A DNA stretch of 64,000 nt from Phocoena phocoena (GCF_963924675.1 NC_089225.1:113431094-113495093), one strand, 5' to 3'; counted from the first letter of the stretch, positions 1 to 14,240 are shown. Notes: generated by a model from the sequence alone, not told the origin. A program made the numbers and translations.

Positions 1-2139
1 GACCAGGAACCAGCTGCCCACTCGAGCTCCCGGCCACCGAGAGGGTGCTAAGGTCAACCCGTCCCGGCGAGAGGCTTAGCCATGCTGCCTGCAGGTGTTC
101 GCCTGACCCCTGGGCACAGGTGCTTAGGCTTGGTTTGGTTTTGGTTAACAGCTCTGCTTGTGTGCGTGGAGCCCTTTGCAAACCCGCATCTTTAAGCCCA
201 CGGTGGTCCCAGCCTCTGCGCCTGGAGCCCAGACACTCCCGCCCGCGGGCCAGTCCAGTCCCACATTGGGGGTGGGCCGTCTTGGGAAGAGGGCAGCCTC
301 ACACAGCCGGGCCCTCCCGGTGGCCTCCAGACACAGGAAGGCGGCTCGGGAGTCCAGGGCAGTGGTAAGACCACCACCCAGGAGACACATGTGTTCCGAG
401 GCTTTACTCAACTACATTCAAGCTTCTACTACTTGTGGATTTGCAAACTGGAGAGTTTTTACCTTTTGTTTTTGTTTTTAATCAGCTACCCTGCTGTTTT
501 TAATCTTTCTGGAACAGGAAGTTTACTGCTGTCTAGAGCAACAAGCAACATAACCAAATGCCCCCCAGAATCGGACGTAAGCTGGTTTGGGTTATAAGAA
601 CCGGGCCATGTGTGTGTCTCACGGCCACTGTGACTCTGCCCTTTGTGGAGCACAGCAGGCAGGGCTGGGGGTCCCAGCTGCCGGGTGACCCTGAAGGAGG
701 CTGGGAGGCAAAGGACGGTTGCTCTGTGGATCTTGGGAAAAGGAGAGAAGCCAGGCCCCCTAAACGACGCTCCCCAGAGAAATCAAAGATGGGCAAGGAA
801 GGTGCCAGCCCTTCCCAGAGGCTCAACCTGCTCTGGAGGCACTGTTTCTGGGAGAGACACCCTCTGCTTTGCAGCATATTTGTGTATAAAGCAAGGTTCC
901 CTGGCAAGACTTTCATGTCGAAAGATAGAAAGGATCCAACTACAAAGCAGCCTTCCCCACCCGCTAGAGGATCCACTTCTATTGTTTTTGATACTATTTT
1001 TACATTGTTGAGATAACTGTAGATTCACATTTCATTTGTTTCTATTTCTACACTGAGTTTCTTACTTTATCATTATTTAAAAAGAAAAAAGAAAGCCCAA
1101 ACCCCACCAGATTAACAGGCAAGGAAACAACAACTCTCTTCCTACTAAGATCTCAGCTGAACCGACACAGGGTTTCCACAAACACATGTCCGGCCCGGGG
1201 ACGGAAGCTGCTCCTGAGATCCAGGGCAGTGCAGCGCCCACAAAAGGGAGCGCGCGGCCCCCGGCCCCAGTGGGCGCCCCTTTCAGGGGCACTGAGGTCA
1301 GTCTGTCTGGAAGCAACACTGCCGTGTCCTGACATCACGCCCAGCAGCGAGTGAGGAAAGCAGAGGCTGAGCCACCAAGGTGCCCAGCACATGGCGGGGG
1401 CAGTGGCACAGAATTCAGAGAGTGTGTGTGCTTAGAGCTGCCCTTTTTGGAATCCTGAAAGGACAGTGAAGGACGCTTCAAACAAAGGTGAAAGAGCGGA
1501 AAGGAGATATCTGAAGGAGAAGTTGAGACATCTGAAAATTGGGAGTAAAAAGGCCCGACATCAAATTAACAGAAACACCAGGAGAGGACAGAGCAAATGG
1601 AGCAGGGAAAATCACTGGCAAAGTAACTGGAGGTGTGCTGCTCCATCAGAGGAGACCCAGTGCCCAAAAGGGGTCAGCGTGGGCTCGCTGTGGCCTGCAG
1701 CCCCTCGCTGGGGGGTGTCCGGAAAGGTTTCAGAGCTGCAGGGCCCAAGGGTCTACCTTGTGAGCAGTGTCGGGTTCTGCAGGGGCCACTCCCGGGGCGA
1801 GATGAGGACCTGAAAGTCCTGAAGGAAAGTGGCTTCTAGACCCAACACATCATGCATCACGTGGGAGCCAGAATAAGTGCATTTACCAGCATGTGAGGAC
1901 TCAAAACACTCACAGTCCACGCGCCATTTCTCAGAAAGCTTGTTAGAGCTGCACAACCAAGATGAAGGAGACCACACACTAAGGAGCACGTGGAGTCCAG
2001 GGAAGAGAGGCCGAGGCTCCCAGGACACCGTGCAGCGGGGCCCAGGGGCCGCGGGGGGCCTCCGGGCTGGAGCAGAGCTGCGGACTACCTGCCCTGGAAG
2101 AGCAGCTCCCCCATCTGCCAAAGCGTGGGGGTGAATTGA

Positions 2140-2275
2140 AAGCAAGTACAGGGACACATGGGGAATACAGCCAACGTTTTATAGTAACGACAAACGGAAT
2201 ATGACCTTTAAAAACTGTCCAGTGCACAATACTGTACATCAACGGTACCTCAATTAAGAAACAACAACAACCCAG
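2140..2275 (+). mobile_element. L1 3'-end fragment
   Basis: A short stretch with the layout of an old mammalian L1 3' end. It has an A-rich sense strand, the pattern of 'cagtgcacaatactgtacat' followed by 'caattaagaaacaacaacaa', and an A-rich finish. Only about 135 bases are recognisable, so the subfamily cannot be named by eye. Confidence 0.5.
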
Positions 2276-2919
2276 GCACACAGGAAAGTAAGCAAATGAA
2301 AGGGTTGGGGCAGGGCTGGGCAGGGTGGGTCAGCTGCTTCCCGAGTGAGCCTGTGCGGCTCTTTGATTTATGGACATTTATTTCCCTCGATAACAATAAA
2401 AAGAGAACTCTAGAAAGACAAAAGACAGACTAGAATACTAAAATTTTTTGTAGCATACATGACAGAGACAGGATTGGTATGAACGTATAAAGCAACAAGG
2501 AAAAAAAAAACCAGCTGACAGAAAAGCGATTGGGTGAGCTGCCTTTGAACACTGGACATTTAGGGCCCCTCCCTGTGTGACCGGTATGGTTGCAGACGCT
2601 GGGCACGGGGGGTGGACAAGAGAGACACGGTCTGGCCGGCACCCCTGCCGCCTGGCTCAGGGGCGTCGGCCACTCTGCACCGTGGGAGCACGGCAGAGGG
2701 GTTCTGCAACACAGCACCTAGCTTACTCCCCGGGAGGGAAGATGGAAAGTAAACAGACACCCAAACCCCACTAGCGATGACAGAACTGCTCTTTGAAACA
2801 TCAGAGACATTGTGACTTCCGCACCCATCACACCTGCTCGAGTGACCCCACGAGTGACGTGGGGGAGGGGCCTCTCCTAAGCGGCTGGCAGGGCCCCGCG
2901 TGCTCGGCTCTTTACGCTA

Positions 2920-3165
2920 CACACACTCATTTGAACTGGCAGCTCCATTTTCAGGAGTCTATCCTACAAAAACAGTGAGCAAAGGGACCTATATCTGTGG
3001 GCAAAATAAAAACTAGAAAACTGTTACAACTGCTGTAATCTTCGCATGTTGGTATAATATAGAAAAAGGTTCTGCTCTTGATACATTGAAATGGAGTGGT
3101 ACCCACGATACAGTGTTAACTGAAAAATAAAGTTGCAGCCAAAGGGCAAAGCAGGTGTTTTTCTT
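2920..3165 (+). mobile_element. Old L1 fragment (end of ORF2 / 3'UTR)
   Basis: An A-rich sense strand with wording typical of the decayed L1 ORF2-to-3'UTR region. A 'gagtctatcctacaaaaaca' block is followed by 'acagtgttaactgaaaaata'. No reading frame is intact. The fragment runs up to a CA microsatellite. The assignment is by eye and the boundaries are approximate. Confidence 0.45.
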
Positions 3166-3182
3166 GACAAAGAGACTGTCCG

Positions 3183-3220
3183 TACACACCACACACACAC
3201 ACACACACACAGACGCACAC
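3183..3220. repeat. (CA)n microsatellite
   Basis: About 13 to 15 CA units with one interruption near the start, followed by a few CA-rich degenerate units. This is an ordinary mammalian dinucleotide repeat and is likely length-polymorphic. Confidence 0.9.
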
Positions 3221-5467
3221 CCTACACACAGGCATAGACCACATCTGCGCAGAGAGATGCCGAACCCGTAACGGGAGCTGTCTCTGGGGGGTAACACGCA
3301 CACGTGTGCATTCTACTTAAGTCCTAATTTGTCGTACGCATGCCTTCCTTCTGGGAGTTTTTAATTAACAAAGCACTCTACTTGATGCTTAGGACTGGTA
3401 TTTTCCTACACCCTCTTTCCTACTCAGTAGTTTCAACGGCGTATTTCAGGTGGCCGTCAAGCTCAGGTATATCTGAAAAAGATTCGTTCAAGGTCTCACT
3501 TCTCAAGTGAGGAGGAGTCCAAGTTTGATAGAAATCAAAGTTTGAAGCGAGGCCCTTCTCAGCGTAAACACTGCCTAGTACGTGACCATACTCGCCATCT
3601 CTGCAAGTTTCCTCGGAAAAGCACAACAAAGCCTTTTTGAAAACCTTCTGAGCACTTTCACACCTACTGTTTAATGAGCACAAAGTTGATGGAAGACAGC
3701 CCAGTACAAAAGCCCCGTGCGGGGGCCGGAAGCGGAGGGGGCCCGGCAGGGCCAGGCACTGTGGAGTGAACCCCCTTCTCCCTGCCCGGGCAGCTCAGAA
3801 AGGGCCGATTCCCTGGCCCGGCCCTGAGCAACAGCCGCAGGGCATCTACCACCCCGTACCTGACGCATATAAAAGACACCCAGGTACAACTATGCACGGT
3901 GCGGGCGTTGCCCACCACTGCCCAGGCCACCAGGATGCCACGGGTTCCGCAAACTGCAACAGAACAACACATGGACCATGCGGCGACCGGCCCCTTCCCA
4001 AACTGCAGAGACGCCCATCACGTGTGACAAAGGCGGCCATGACCTCCTCCCTGGTGACCTCGACCCACGCTACACGTGGACGTAAAATAAACTGGTACAA
4101 CGACTGTTCAGCTCACCAGGAGGCAGGGAGAGCTTCGCGTACGCACTGACACACGCGGCCACAGTGATCAGAGACACCCCGCTCTCCACCGGCTACTGCA
4201 TGCCGCCTTGCCTCCGGCAGACCCTTGTCAGGCGGTGGAGGCCCTGCTGGGGTGCAGGCTGAGGAGTGGGGCCAGGGCCTCTGCTGAGACCTGAGACGGG
4301 GCCTCGGTCCACTCCATCTGTACTGGGGTGAAAACCTAGCTTTGCCCTCCACGTGCCCGGGGCCCCTCCCTGGCCGGGCCCCGCAGGCAGAACCTGACGT
4401 CCACCCTGGGCCTGGACCCTGCCGTTCACCTCCTCTGGCGGGACTGGAGGAGGCTGAGGACTGTGGCCCGTCCCCCCCGCCTGCCACACCAGCTCAGGGC
4501 CCGGCACCCAGGAAGCACCTGGCCACTGCTCGCTCACTAATCGCAGGGAAGACACAGGCGGGTTGGCAGCCGTTGCATGGGCTCGGGCACGTGGCACTGC
4601 CTTGGAGTGAGCGCACCCCCTGCAGGCTAAGTGCCAGGAACCCAGAGGACCCTGGCTTACTGTCCTGTGACCCGGCAAGGCACCCAGTGCGAGTGTCCAC
4701 CCAGGGGCCACTGCCAGCCCTGGGCTGGTAACAGACACATGGCTCCTTGCAGACCTGGACTCTGTCCCCTGGGGCCATCAAGGAACCACTGGGACGGCAG
4801 TCGCTGACAGCGGGGCCGTAAAGGCTTACTGAGGGGCCTTCAGTGCCTGGATTGGGTAAAATGGGCCACAGGTATGCCCCATGCTCACTCTACAAACCGG
4901 ACCCTGCCACCCCCGAGGGAATGCTGACAGGGAAGGGCTGGGGAGGGGCTGGAGGGCGTGGCTCCGTGTCCCTGGTGGCCTCACTAGAGGCTGTGCGCAT
5001 AGCCCACGAGCGGCCAAATCCTCCCTTCTGCTCCTGACCCCCACCCGCCCCCCGACCTGCCCTCTGAGGCAGCAGCGCCACAACGGATACACCCCTGAAG
5101 TGGGCACTGCGGCCCCATTTCACAGATGTGCAAACTCGCTCGGCGAGGCTGTCTGCCAAGGACACTGGACGGTGAGGGCCAGGCTGACTGCAAAGCCGTC
5201 CCTCGTGAAGCAGGGCGGCTTCAGCCAGCGATGGAGAGAAACCCGTCACGTTTCCCGTATCTCAGCAACCAACCAATGTTTCCTGTGAACAGCTGCTTCC
5301 CTCGGGGAAAGGGACAGGTGTGCTCTCCAGAGAGGAAGGGCCCTGAGGGAGGTGGACGGCTCCGCCCGGCGGCCAGGAGCCCAGTTCTCCGCGTCCTCCG
5401 GAGTCTGCTGCTCCAGGGGCCGTGGGCACCACACCTGCCACGCCCAGGGCGGGAGGAAGCACGGTGC

Positions 5468-5580
5468 GCCCAGTGTACCCACTTTACTGATGAGAGACTG
5501 AGGCCAGGAGAGCCTCAGTTATCTGTCCTGGGGCACGGAGCTGCAAACTGGGCGGGAGAGACCCGCCAGGCTGCAGGATC
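5468..5580 (-). mobile_element. MIR-like SINE fragment
   Basis: The segment reads like the reverse complement of the MIR core: 'actttactgatgagagactg', then 'aggccaggagagcctcagtt'. A second, shorter trace ('cccatttcacagatgtgcaa') lies at 5113-5140. Both are highly diverged, as expected for an element that predates placental mammals. Confidence 0.5.
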
Positions 5581-6550
5581 ACCGCCCACTCGCTCAGAGC
5601 CCTGCTACCCCGGCTGCACTCCCGCTAGGGCCAGGCTTCCTGGGGCAGGCGCGGCCTTTGTCTCCTCGCCCAGGGTCTTTCCAAGCACAGGCCCCCCGTT
5701 TTGCTGATGGGAGCGTGGCTGATCTCAGCCCCAGGCTCCAGAAGGGGGGTGTGGAGGGCAACCTGGGGGAGCCGGCCTGGGTGCCGACAGACGCCCCTTT
5801 CTACGGAGCCCGCAGGCTCTCAGGGTGAAGCCCACCACGCCCTTCTTGGGGGACCATGGGTGACAGCCATGCACTCGAACTGGAGAGAAGAGGACAGAAG
5901 CTGTGCTTTCACCTTGGATGAAACCCCGCCCACGTGGGCAGACGCCTCCCCTCTGACACGGGGGGGCGGGGTGGGGGGGCCTCTGCCGACCCACTGCACC
6001 CTGGGGCCCCTGCCCCCCACACCTGTGCTAGGGTCAAGTCCACGGAGGCTGAGCTGAACTCCCCCTCCCTTCACCTCCGGCTCCCTTTCAGGCTTTGCTA
6101 CACCATGTGCTCTCCGGGGCGCAGCTCTGCCCCCCGAGAGGCCCCACGTCTTCTGTCCTTAGGACAGAGCGGCAGGGGAGCCTCCGGCCCTGCTCCCAAT
6201 ACCTCATCCCCAGGGTGAAGAAGCTGATTTAGAGCGTTTCTGTCCAGAATGGACCAAAATCCTTTGGAGGAAACAAAATTCGTCTTCACGAAGAAAAAGC
6301 TGTGTCGCACATTCCCATTCCGTGAAGCAGGCGCCCGGCATCTCCCACGCGGCCCTGCGGCCGTGGGCTCCACCTGCCACCTCTGAGACCAGGGCAGCTG
6401 GCCCTCCGCAGCCCAGGCCCTCACTTCTCGGGGGCAAAGCTTCCGGAAACACCTCTCCTCCGGCCCCTGGCCTTCTGGCCGCCCTAACGCATGGCCCACG
6501 GCCCGTCTGATTTTTCTTAAAAGGCGTTGCCGCTTAAACCACCACCGCTA

Positions 6551-6892
<342 letters not shown>

Positions 6893-8952
6893 TTAGTGAC
6901 CCGCATGCACGGGCACACATGGCCGTGCAGAGGGAGCGCGCACGGGAGCCCTGCACAGGTCCCCACGACGCCGGTCCTTCCTCTGACGCGCCAGCCCAGC
7001 TCGCAGCCGGCCTCCTGGGCAGACTGGCCTCCTCTCTGGGGCAAGACTGAAACGACACAAAACCAACACTGAACAAGCGAACAGACGCCGACCGCAGCCT
7101 CCCGTGCCGGGCCCTCGGCGCCGGGGACAGCAGGCCGGCACGACCGCATGCCCGTGGTCCCGGTGCCTGGGCTCTGCACAGCCTCTTCCTCTCGGGTGTC
7201 TCCTGACCGGGTCTGTTCTCAGGCTGGTGGGGGTGGGGGTTGTCACCACTGGCCACAGAGGGGCCGGTCCTCAGGACACAGGGGACAGAGGGAGACAGGT
7301 GGGCTCCAGGTGCAAGGGACACAGGTGTGACGGACGCAGCTGAGACCTGGCGGGGGACTTCGGGGACAGTGCTGGTGACGTCCGGTTCTTGAGGGCAGGA
7401 GCCACGTGGGGACTTCCCTTCAGCAGAAGTGCCTTCACGGGGACGGTGGCCCCAGCCATCTCCCCTTCCTTGGGGAGGGAGGGGTTGGCGGCAACACCTC
7501 TGCCCTGGGAGCTGATTCATGAAATGTACTTGCTTTATGAGGAGCCGGGCACAACGCAAAATCCTTGAAATGGCTGGACAGGGGCGGCCGCCAGGAGGAG
7601 GCTGAATGTGGGGATCAGACCTCGGGAAGAGGAGGGTGCCGGCCGCGCCTGACCGTCAGCAAACGTTCTGGGGGTGCGGCTGCCTCTGCTCGGCCTCACT
7701 GGAGGCTCAGAAGGTGTAATGAATTCTGTGAGTCTTTAAACTGTGTAATCTGCTTAATGACTTGAAACGAACTTGCCAACTTACTTATGTGGAATTTGTT
7801 AGACTATTTATTTGAATACACAGTACTCCACATGTACGCACCTGGTGTTATTTGAATTAAGAATGTGAGCACTTAAATGCTTACAGGTGGATATTTAAAT
7901 ATTTGCGAGCAAACCGGTGCAGAGAACGTGGTGATCACGGAGCCCAATCCCAGGATCCCAGCTGGCAGCATCATGGGAAGCGCCCAGAGAGCCCCGGAGA
8001 ACCGCCCTGCCAGGCTGCGCACCCCCTCTGCCCAGGGCACAGCACCTCCCAATCGGGACGCATGTCAAGGGGGCCAGGGCCGGGGACCAGGGCCGGACCG
8101 GCCACCCTCATGCTGGCTGTGCCCTCTTCGTGTCGTGCCGCCAGGCCTCACCTCGGGGGTCCACCCTTGCACAACCCCATTAGAGGTCTGAGGGCAACTC
8201 TCTCTGCATCTGACATCTTCAGGCCACATCCTCCAGGGAGCATGGCCTTGGCCAGTTCCAAACCTCTCCTTCAGTGCCAAGTTCTAACCTGGGAAAGAGT
8301 TCACTTTCTCCTTCATAAGAAACATGGAAAGGCCTGGGTGTGTATTACATGATTTAAAAAAATAGACAATTATGATTAATAAAATATTATAGGTAATAAT
8401 AACTCTTATAGTTATACTTTAATAGTAGAGTTTGTTTGTAATTAAGCCAGAAGTAGGAGAAGCTATTTGTTTAAGATCTAATAGATTTTCTCTTCTGATT
8501 TGATCTCTTGAGTTGCTGTCAGTATTCAAATCCTCACTTTCTTGTCCAGCCTTAAAATGAGCTAGAACAGGAGGCAGCTGGCATGAATCTGCCTGTGTGC
8601 TGGCCTGAGAGCTCTCAGCAGACCTGCTCTGCGTCGTCCAAGAGAGTGTGGCCCAGAGTAGGCAGCCGGACTGATCCAGCTGGTACCAGCGCGGATGGAT
8701 CCAGACGTCAAGAGGGACGCATGTCACGCACAGCAGCCTGGCTTCCCCAAACCGCGCAAAACCGAGGGAAACCAACTCATCACTAGATGCCCCGCGCTCA
8801 GGGCTCCCAAGGAAAACACAGGCCACCTGCTCTCTGGGGGTGGGGGGGCACCCGTCCCTCATCACACAGCCCAGGGCTCACACCTGCCCCCAGCAAGCAA
8901 GAGTCTGGACGTGTGAGCCAACGCCAAGTCCTGTCTCTGGCTGCACGCACAC

Positions 8953-8953
<1 letters not shown>

Positions 8954-8990
<37 letters not shown>
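8954..8990. repeat. (CA)n microsatellite
   Basis: About 18 uninterrupted AC units, preceded by a short degenerate CA-rich lead. On length alone this is a good candidate for polymorphism in the source population. Confidence 0.95.
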
Positions 8991-8992
<2 letters not shown>

Positions 8993-9351
8993 CACCCTTG
9001 TACCCCGGGGGCAGAACCTGAATTGCCTCTCTTGTGTCTAACTCAGCCCCAACCAGAATCGTCTTCCAGGTTTTCAACCCTTCATTCCCGCCAGGGGAGG
9101 AAGCAGCCAGGGTGTGTCTCTGCTGTGACCCTGGCTGATGGGAGGGGCACCTTGTCTTAAAGACAATCCTCCCTGATGAAGATGGAAAAACAAATATGCC
9201 TTGTTTTCTTTCTAAACGTTCCTGATTGTAATACAGAATAAAGCTAAACACAAATTCGGCCATGTCAATTCTATCAACCATTGGCCTTTCCTATTACCTC
9301 AGATTTATGCAGGTGATTTAAAATAAATACAGCTTGTAATCACTCACACCA

Positions 9352-9671
9352 GCACTGTCCAAAGGACGTAACACCAGCTACAATTAAAAATTCAATTTAA
9401 ATGCAATTTAAAATTCTCTCACAGACATGTGCACACGAGCCAAAAGGAAGCAGTGAAGTCAACTTCAGTGTTCTCCTTAACCCAATTTATCCCAAATCCT
9501 ATCATTTCAACACATAATCAATCTAAAAAGTATTAATGAAATAGTCCCCGTTCTTTTTTCCCACGAGGCTCTGAGATCCGGCGTGTCTGACATTCACAGC
9601 TTGTCTCAATCCGAACAGCTCGCTTCAACGCCCTGGAGCCCACGTGGCTGGTGGCTGCCCCAAGGACAGCC
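9352..9671. mobile_element. hAT-like non-autonomous DNA transposon
   Basis: About 320 bases bounded by inverted termini. The left end reads 'gcactgtccaaagg' and the right end, near 9661-9670, reads 'caaggacagc', which is the complementary 'gctgtcc' pattern. The interior contains 'tatcatttcaacacataatc' and 'tgagatccggcgtgt', which I recognise from an old non-coding mammalian DNA-transposon family of the hAT-Charlie type. There is no coding capacity. The family name is uncertain, but the terminal repeats are visible. Confidence 0.6.
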
Positions 9672-10026
9672 ACCACAGTCTCACACGATGAGCTTAAAGC
9701 TGGGGGTTTTCACACGTGTACACCGTGGAACCACCACGCCAGTAACAATACAGAGCAGCGCCACCTTCACAGAAGGCCCACTGCCCTCTGGCAAGGGATC
9801 TCCACCCCCAGCCCCTGCCGCCTGGCTTCCTGTCACTACAGCTCAGCTGTGCTGACCCTAGAACTGCTGGCAAAGGCATCGCAAGGCACAGACTCTGCGT
9901 CTTCGACCAAGCTTAACGTTTCTAGGTGTTGGCGGGCAGCCCTGGGCCTCGCTGAGCAGCAGACCAGGGAGTGGGTGCCCCTGTGTTTCACCACTCACCT
10001 GCTGGCGGGCACTCAGCTGCTTCCAT

Positions 10027-10730
10027 TCTCTGGCGATAATGAATAAAGCTGCTATGACCACGGGGACACAAGTCTTTGCCCGGATGGAAGACTTTACTTC
10101 TCTTGGAGGAACACCTAGGAGCGTGGCCAGGTCATGAGGTGGGAGTATGTTTACCTTCATAGGAAACTGCCCCGGTGGCTGTGCCACTTCAATCCCCACT
10201 GGCCACGTGTAGGGGTCCAGGGCCTCCACGCTTTGGCCAACACTGGGTTTGTTCAATTTCAAACCCACTGGGTGTGAGGGGGCATCTTGCTGTGCACTGC
10301 ATTTCCCGGATGACTCACCATCTTTTCATGTGCTTACTGACCATTTGCATCTTTATTTTGTGAGGTATCGGGTCATGTCTTTTGCCCATACTTTTTCAGG
10401 AGGTTGCCTGTTTTTTTTGTTATTGAGTTGTAGGAGGTCTTTATATGTTTTGGATCAAGTGCCCTGTCAGATACATGCATTGCGAATATTTTCTTCCTGC
10501 CTGCGCCCTGCCTTTTTATTTTCTTAAGGGTGGCTTTCAAAGAGTGAAAAGTTTTACATTTTGATTAAGTTTATGTTTTTTGGTTTATGGTTGAAGATTT
10601 TAGTGTTTTAAGAAGTCTCTGCCTACCTCTTCCCCAAGGTCATGAAAACTTTTTCCTATGTTTCCTTCTGGAAGTTTTAACAACTTAGCTTTTACGTTCA
10701 GGTCCATGACACTTAAGCTGACTGTCATGT
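10027..10730 (-). mobile_element. Old L1, end of ORF2 region, antisense
   Basis: This is the T-rich complement of the C-terminal L1 ORF2 region. Phrases such as 'catcttttcatgtgcttact' and 'gagttgtaggaggtctttat', followed by the 'gaatattttcttcctgcctg' block, follow the order of the reverse complement of L1 ORF2. Frameshifts and stops are common, so it encodes nothing. It lies in the same orientation as HDAC4, unlike most other L1 pieces here. Confidence 0.8.
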
Positions 10731-12835
10731 GTGGCACGAAGCCAGGGTCAAGGTTCTTCCCTTATCAAGATTGGTTTTTTGCTGGATTGCTTTTCCAGCA
10801 AAGTTTTGCCTTCATGCAGCAAGTGAATGTGGTCCATGATCTGGTTCGGTTTTGGGTGACAAAACGAGAAAGGTGCCAAACCCAACGCAAACAAACCCAT
10901 CCCCGGCTGACTCCGCTGAGACGAGTCCTTCCCCACTGCAGCCTGCACGGCCCAGTCCCCTGGGGAAGAGGGAGCTCCCCACCCAACGCTGGACGCGGGC
11001 AAGCAAGCCTCCGCCAGGTCTCAGCCGCCCTGCTCACCAGGGAGCGCGTGTCAGCCCCTTCTGGCACCCTGCCCCCAGGCCTAGCCACCCTGCATGCCCC
11101 CACCTGCCCCTCTCGGCTCCCAGGTGCTCCTTGCTGACCCCTCCTCCCCGAAGCCCTTTCTCCCTTCCAACCTCTTGGCACGGGCAGCTCAGCGGAGACC
11201 ACCCCTCCCCGGCAGCCGCCAGCACTTTCCCATCCTGCGGGCTCCGTCCTCCCCGTCACGTACAAGCACATCATCACGGCCTCTACTCCTGCCAGCCTGA
11301 ACACCTTGCCCCACCACTCACGGGGTGTCCTGGCACTGGCTGCCCCGATCTCTTCACGTCACTGTGGCCACTGTCCGAAGACCCCAGTGTGGTCAACCAT
11401 GACCTCTGCTCTCACCCCCCAACCTCCTTTGGGCCCACAGCGCTCTTACCGCTGCTCCCGAAGCCTCCCAGCTGGTCTCCCCTCCCCAGGATAGGCCCTC
11501 TCCTGAAACGGCTCCTGGCACTTCCAGACCCTCGGATCCCATCCCCTCCCCCATGGAGGATCTAGGAGCACCTCCTCACCCCTGCCCTACCGGCTACTGC
11601 TGGGCGGTCCCCGCGTCCTCCCCCGCCTGCCCAGCCGGCTTCTCCTCCCTCCCTCCCTAACCCGCTTCGCTGCAGGGCATCTGCCCGGCAACCTCCCCCA
11701 AAGGGGGAAATGGAGCTTTCCCACTGCAACACCCAGGGGGCTGTCACTAGCGGGGGAGACCACGGATCGGTGCCACCACATCGTGGGGTCCCCAGGTGTG
11801 CTGCCCCAGAACTCTCCATCGCTCTGGGGCACATGGCTGCTATGTATGGCTTTTCGGGGACCACCGCTGCCGCCTCTGCTCTGGGCGAGTCGTGCCACTG
11901 GCTGAACAGCACGAACGACAGCCTGCTCGTGTGAGTGCGGCCTGAGGGGCTGCAGACACTCAGAGCAGAGATGGCCCCGGAACAGAAATGCCTTTCATGC
12001 TTATACCACGATAGCCAGCGTCATCTACTGAAACAAATGGGTTCATTCCAGTGGGATCTGGCGGTGTTTTAGCAGAACTGCTGCCCATCTGGGGGCTCCA
12101 GAAGAGCTACATTCTCCCCCAATGAATTAACGATGATCACATTTTCATTTATGAAAACTGCCCTGTGAGGTTTCTTCTAGAACAGAAAAAAGCCCTTGAA
12201 AAGTTGTAGAAAAGTAGAGTCAAAGCGAAAATCTGAGGCACCTTTGACCATGGTTTAAAGCCACATAACTTTGTCACTCCGCTTCCAACTCGGCATGTGT
12301 CAACTACCAGCCCTGCTGAGCCGCGCACAGGCCCAGAGGAAAGGCCCCCGGCACACGCGCATCCTCGCCACAAAGTGAAAGACCTCTTTGGCTTTCAGTT
12401 CTGAGCACGAACAAGGCACTTTGTGGTCTCTGTCCATTAAGCGGGCCCTGGGAGAGGGTTCTTAGTATAAAAACAATGAAAAGACCACAGGTGCTTTTGA
12501 CTTGCCTGGGAATCAATAACACACCGGGTAGAAATTCGGGAGGTGCCTACGGACGATTTAGACCAGAGTTCCTTTTTAAGAGGTTCTTTCTGTGGCCAAA
12601 GAACTGCGTGAGAAGCCAAGAATAATGGGTAGGCACTGGCCCCACGAACGTCTCTTTAAGGTTTGTTTAAAGACAGACCCCCTCTGCACCTGGACGACGC
12701 TGGTCTGACCACATGTGCTGCTGGTTCACGGAGTTTCTAATTCCACGCCCTCCAGGGTGAAGAACTGAGCACCACTCCGGTCCACCCCCAGACCCCGTGC
12801 ACCCGGGCGCAGGGGAGACCCGGCCCCTCCACTTA

Positions 12836-13093
<258 letters not shown>

Positions 13094-13954
13094 TCAAGGA
13101 AAAGAGACAGATAGGAGGGCTTGAAGGAAGAGATCTTCTTCCCAGGAGTATTTTACGTAATTGCATCCTATTTAAAATGCAGCACAAAATCCTATTGTAA
13201 CCTAACACGAACCCACTGCTGAAGGGAGTTCTAATACTCTTTCATAGAAGGAGGTCCTGAACTAGGCAGAGCAGCAGGGTGGTTTCTTTCTCGCTGCAGC
13301 AAGAAGGGACAGAGCCTCAGAGAAAAGGTGCCTGCGACCCGTGTGACAGGGATGAGGCGTGCCTCCCGGGACCTGGGCAGAGGGCAGGGGCAGGGCAGCT
13401 GGGGCCCTTTCCAGCCCTGTCAGGGGATGTTCCTGCTCTTTCCAGCCTACAGCCACCTACTGAGACAAAGCGCATTTCACCAAGTCGGACTAAAGCTGAA
13501 ATCTTGGGTTCTGTGTTTTTTTTCTGGTGGTCGTACCGGTTGTTCACAGCCCCGTTAGAGAAAACTGGCCAATTTGAGAAACAGACACACACAACTAAAG
13601 TCCAAGCCCACCACGCTGACTCAAGGTCTGCCGGCACCTCATCTGTTTTCTTCAGAGCTGCAATCAGACTCCAGGGCACTTCGGACCCATTCTTCCATTA
13701 GAGACGGTGGTGAGTGTTTTCCCTGTTGTCACACAGAATTCAAACAGCATTTGTAATGGTGGGAAAACGCTTCACGAGGTGAGCGATGCAGAGTTTACAA
13801 AACCCTTTCCCAACCGGGAGACATTTTTAGACATTTCCTTTTGTTGTTCTTGTTAGAAACCATGTCGTGTCAACATTTATAAGTAAATATCATCCCCCAC
13901 GCTTAGGATTATGTCCTCTGAAGAGATGAGCAAAATGCCTACATCCAACAAAAC

Positions 13955-14045
13955 AATATTAACAGCCCCTGAAGCACCTCCTAAGTTGTTTTCCAAAATG
14001 CCTCTATACATGACCACCAAGTGCAACCCCATTGGCCACAGACCA
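13955..14045 (-). mobile_element. Possible short L1 ORF2 remnant, antisense
   Basis: The phrase 'ttgttttccaaaatgcctct', followed by a run ending near 'accccattgg', resembles the complement of the L1 ORF2 region in which 'ttccaaagtggctgtaccat' is usually seen. It is short and diverged, so this is a weak call. Confidence 0.35.
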
Positions 14046-14060
14046 GGAGCAGGTAGCCTG

Positions 14061-14240
14061 TGTCTCTATCAGTACCCGGGAGTACCACCTGACCCTGTGT
14101 CTCTATCAGTACCCAGGAGTACCACCTGACCCTGTGTCTCTATCAGTACCCGGGAGTACCACCAGACCCACGTCTCTATCAGTACCCGGGAGTACCACCA
14201 GACCCTGTGTCTCTATCAGTACCCGGGAGTACTACTTGCT
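14061..14240 (+). repeat. Minisatellite, about 37-bp unit, five copies
   Basis: Five head-to-tail copies start at about 14061, 14098, 14135, 14171 and 14208. The unit begins 'tgtctctatcagtacccggg' and continues 'agtaccacctgaccctg'. Copies differ by only a few substitutions (for example cccagg versus cccggg, and one cacgtctc variant), and the period is 36 to 37 bases. The last copy is cut short. Because the unit is not a multiple of three, the apparent repeated peptide there cycles through frames and is not a gene. Confidence 0.95.

Noticed and set aside
3420..3683. Minus-strand frame of 87 codons with balanced, protein-like composition
   Set aside because: I could not match it to any family. 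It has no neighbouring exon signals I trust, so I do not call it. A protein search against mammals would settle it.
10852..11565. Open frame of 237 codons, Pro/Ser-rich
   Set aside because: Low-complexity translation of C-rich intron sequence with no recognisable domain and no splice or promoter context.
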